Below are positions 62,703-64,000 of a stretch of DNA of 64,000 nt, one piece after another (the first letter of the stretch is position 1; the number at the start of each line of letters is the position of its first letter). Origin of the DNA: Cupriavidus laharis (GTDB lineage: Bacteria > Pseudomonadota > Gammaproteobacteria > Burkholderiales > Burkholderiaceae); the NCBI RefSeq assembly GCF_914271435.1, contig NZ_CAJZAI010000003.1:248001-312000 (forward strand), read 5' to 3'. A program made the translations under genes and the position numbers. The notes beneath the pieces were generated by a model. That model saw only the letters and a list, made by a program, of their open reading frames with translations, was not told the origin of the DNA and ran no database searches.

Positions 62703-64000
62703 GTCGGGTTCTGCGTTGGCGCGGGGTGGGCAAGGGCGTCCGGAGCGGGGGGCGCCGATGCGGGCAGGCTGGCGGGCCGGCGTGCGGTCTTTTGCCGCAG
62801 CGCCTGGTCCAGCAACTTGTCCTGGCCGTAAATATCAGGCAGGAAGTATACCCGGCCGTTGGCGCGGGCAATGGCGGTGCCATAGGCCAGCACCACCGGC
62901 AGCGGCTGCTTGAGCGCCACGGTGTTGGACTGGCCCTTGGTCATCGCCTGGCGGATGCGCTCCTCGGTCCAGCCGGGCATGTCCTGCAGCACGAACTGCG
63001 CGAGCGCCACGGGTTCTTCCACGCGGATGCAGCCATGGCTGAAGTCGCGCCGGTCGCGCTTGAACAACTGCGGTGTCGGCGTGTGGTGCAGGTAAATGTT
63101 CTGGTTGTTTGGGAACACGAACTTGATGTCGCCGAGCGCGTTCATCGGGCCAGGGCGCTGGCGGATGCGCATCTGGCCGTTCAGCACGGCATCGAGATTG
63201 GCCTCGGACAGCGTGGTCACGGCCTTGCCGTTGGCGACGAACTCGAAACCCTGGCGCGTGAAGTACCCCGGGTCGCGCCGCAGCCGCGGAATGGTCTCCG
63301 AGCGCGCGATCGACGGCGGGACGTTCCAGTACGGGCTGAACTCGATATAGCGCATGTCCTCCTTGAACAGCGGCGTGCGCGTGTCCAGCGCCTTGCCGAC
63401 GATGACCTTCATCTCCAGCTTGATGTCGAGCTTGCCGGCGTTGTACTCGTAGGCGCGCAGCATGAACTCGGGGATGTTCACCACGATCACGCGCGGCCCC
63501 TCGGCCAGCGGGGTCCAGCGCAGGCGCTCCATGGTCAGCTCGATCTGCCGTACGCGTGCCGCCGGCGTCGTGTTGAGCTGCGCCAGGGTGCCGGCACCGA
63601 TCACCCCGTCCGGCTCCAGCCCGTGGCGTGACTGGAAGGCCTTGACGCCATCTACGACCGTGCCGCTATAGCGCTGCGGCGTGGGCGCGTCCGCAGGCAT
63701 GTCGCCCAGTGCCTGCAGGTGCCGGACCAGTTCGGCAAGGCCGCTGTAGGACTGGCCGTTCGTCAGCTTTCCGCCCGGCAGTGCCGGCAGCGGGCGCTCC
63801 CAGCCGGGCTGTGCCGCCAGCGCCCGGTAGCGCGCCAGCGCGTCGCGCAGCGTGCCGTAGAGCGGAAACGAAGGCGCAGCCTCCCGAATGGCATCGGGCA
63901 AGCGGTGGCTGGCGACGGCCGCGCGCAGGTAGCTGTCGGGCTCGAACAGTGTGGACGACGGCGCCGTGAAATTGGCGTGCACCTTGCGCGGATCGACACG
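62699..64000 (-). CDS. L,D-transpeptidase of LdtD/YcbB type, 5' end missing
   Basis: At least 433 residues are in the window and the frame is open to the right edge, so the N-terminus with the signal peptide is missing. A peptidoglycan-binding helical motif (F-Q-S-R-H-G-L-E-P-D-G-V-I-G) precedes the YkuD-type catalytic domain, whose active-site cysteine is in F-S-H-G-C-I-R-V-E. Y-W-N-V-P-P-S-I-A is a further LdtD-family block. It makes 3-3 peptidoglycan crosslinks in the periplasm. The C-terminal tail is Ala/Pro-rich. Confidence 0.88.
   Translation of the reverse strand, partial: RVDPRKVHANFTAPSSTLFEPDSYLRAAVASHRLPDAIREAAPSFPLYGTLRDALARYRALAAQPGWERPLPALPGGKLTNGQSYSGLAELVRHLQALGDMPADAPTPQRYSGTVVDGVKAFQSRHGLEPDGVIGAGTLAQLNTTPAARVRQIELTMERLRWTPLAEGPRVIVVNIPEFMLRAYEYNAGKLDIKLEMKVIVGKALDTRTPLFKEDMRYIEFSPYWNVPPSIARSETIPRLRRDPGYFTRQGFEFVANGKAVTTLSEANLDAVLNGQMRIRQRPGPMNALGDIKFVFPNNQNIYLHHTPTPQLFKRDRRDFSHGCIRVEEPVALAQFVLQDMPGWTEERIRQAMTKGQSNTVALKQPLPVVLAYGTAIARANGRVYFLPDIYGQDKLLDQALRQKTARRPASLPASAPPAPDALAHPAPTQNPT

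Overview
The window is GC-rich, densely packed DNA with many ATGA-type gene overlaps. Protein content points to a betaproteobacterium of the Burkholderiales, most probably Cupriavidus or a close relative. This is inferred from gene content and gene style, since no rRNA or other marker gene is present. I see no tRNA, rRNA, insertion sequence or CRISPR array.

Left part (1-11.6 kb): catabolism. A + strand operon (end of a badH-like dehydrogenase, badI, aliB, aliA) encodes activation and beta-oxidation-like ring opening of cyclohexanecarboxylate to pimeloyl-CoA. A small - strand unit follows: a TetR regulator, an alpha/beta hydrolase and a DUF2917 protein. Matching palindromic operators lie in the tetR and hydrolase promoters. 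An XRE-type regulator and a 415-bp gap with a 46-bp near-perfect palindrome come next. Then comes a homogentisate operon (FAD hydroxylase, hmgA, fahA) with a well-formed promoter and operator-like half-sites.

Middle (11.6-23.6 kb): a divergently transcribed aryl-polyene/xanthomonadin-like lipid cluster. The - strand carries a membrane protein, an AMP-ligase/dehydratase fusion, an LpxL-like acyltransferase, a LolA-like carrier, an MMPL exporter, a polysaccharide deacetylase, a ketosynthase, a chain-length-factor-like protein and a dehydratase. The + strand carries an ACP, a ketoreductase and a family 2 glycosyltransferase. Together they could build an acyl chain on the ACP, transfer it to a lipid or sugar carrier and export it to the outer membrane. 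No aromatic starter enzyme is seen, so the product is open.

23.7-33.3 kb: a periplasmic cupin, an aromatic-acid-type MFS transporter, a MocR regulator, a compact cbb3-like oxidase operon whose CcoN carries a CcoS-like N-terminus, and a solitary sulfite/nitrite reductase hemoprotein.

33.5-62.1 kb: a complete type VI secretion system in two divergent operons around an AT-rich 463-bp gap. Leftward: tagK-like, a small ORF, tssE, tssF, tssG, tssA. Rightward: tssH, tssB, tssC, hcp, vgrG, an effector module, PAAR, tssJ, tssK, tssL, tssM, tagF. The effector module has the order vgrG-tli3-tle3-tla3 known from Pseudomonas Tle3 loci. Here the lipase gene has a one-base frameshift, and the DUF2875 adaptor gene is tandemly duplicated with one diverged internal segment.

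Right edge: mepK-like endopeptidase and an LdtD-type L,D-transpeptidase (cut by the window end), a peptidoglycan 3-3 crosslink pair.
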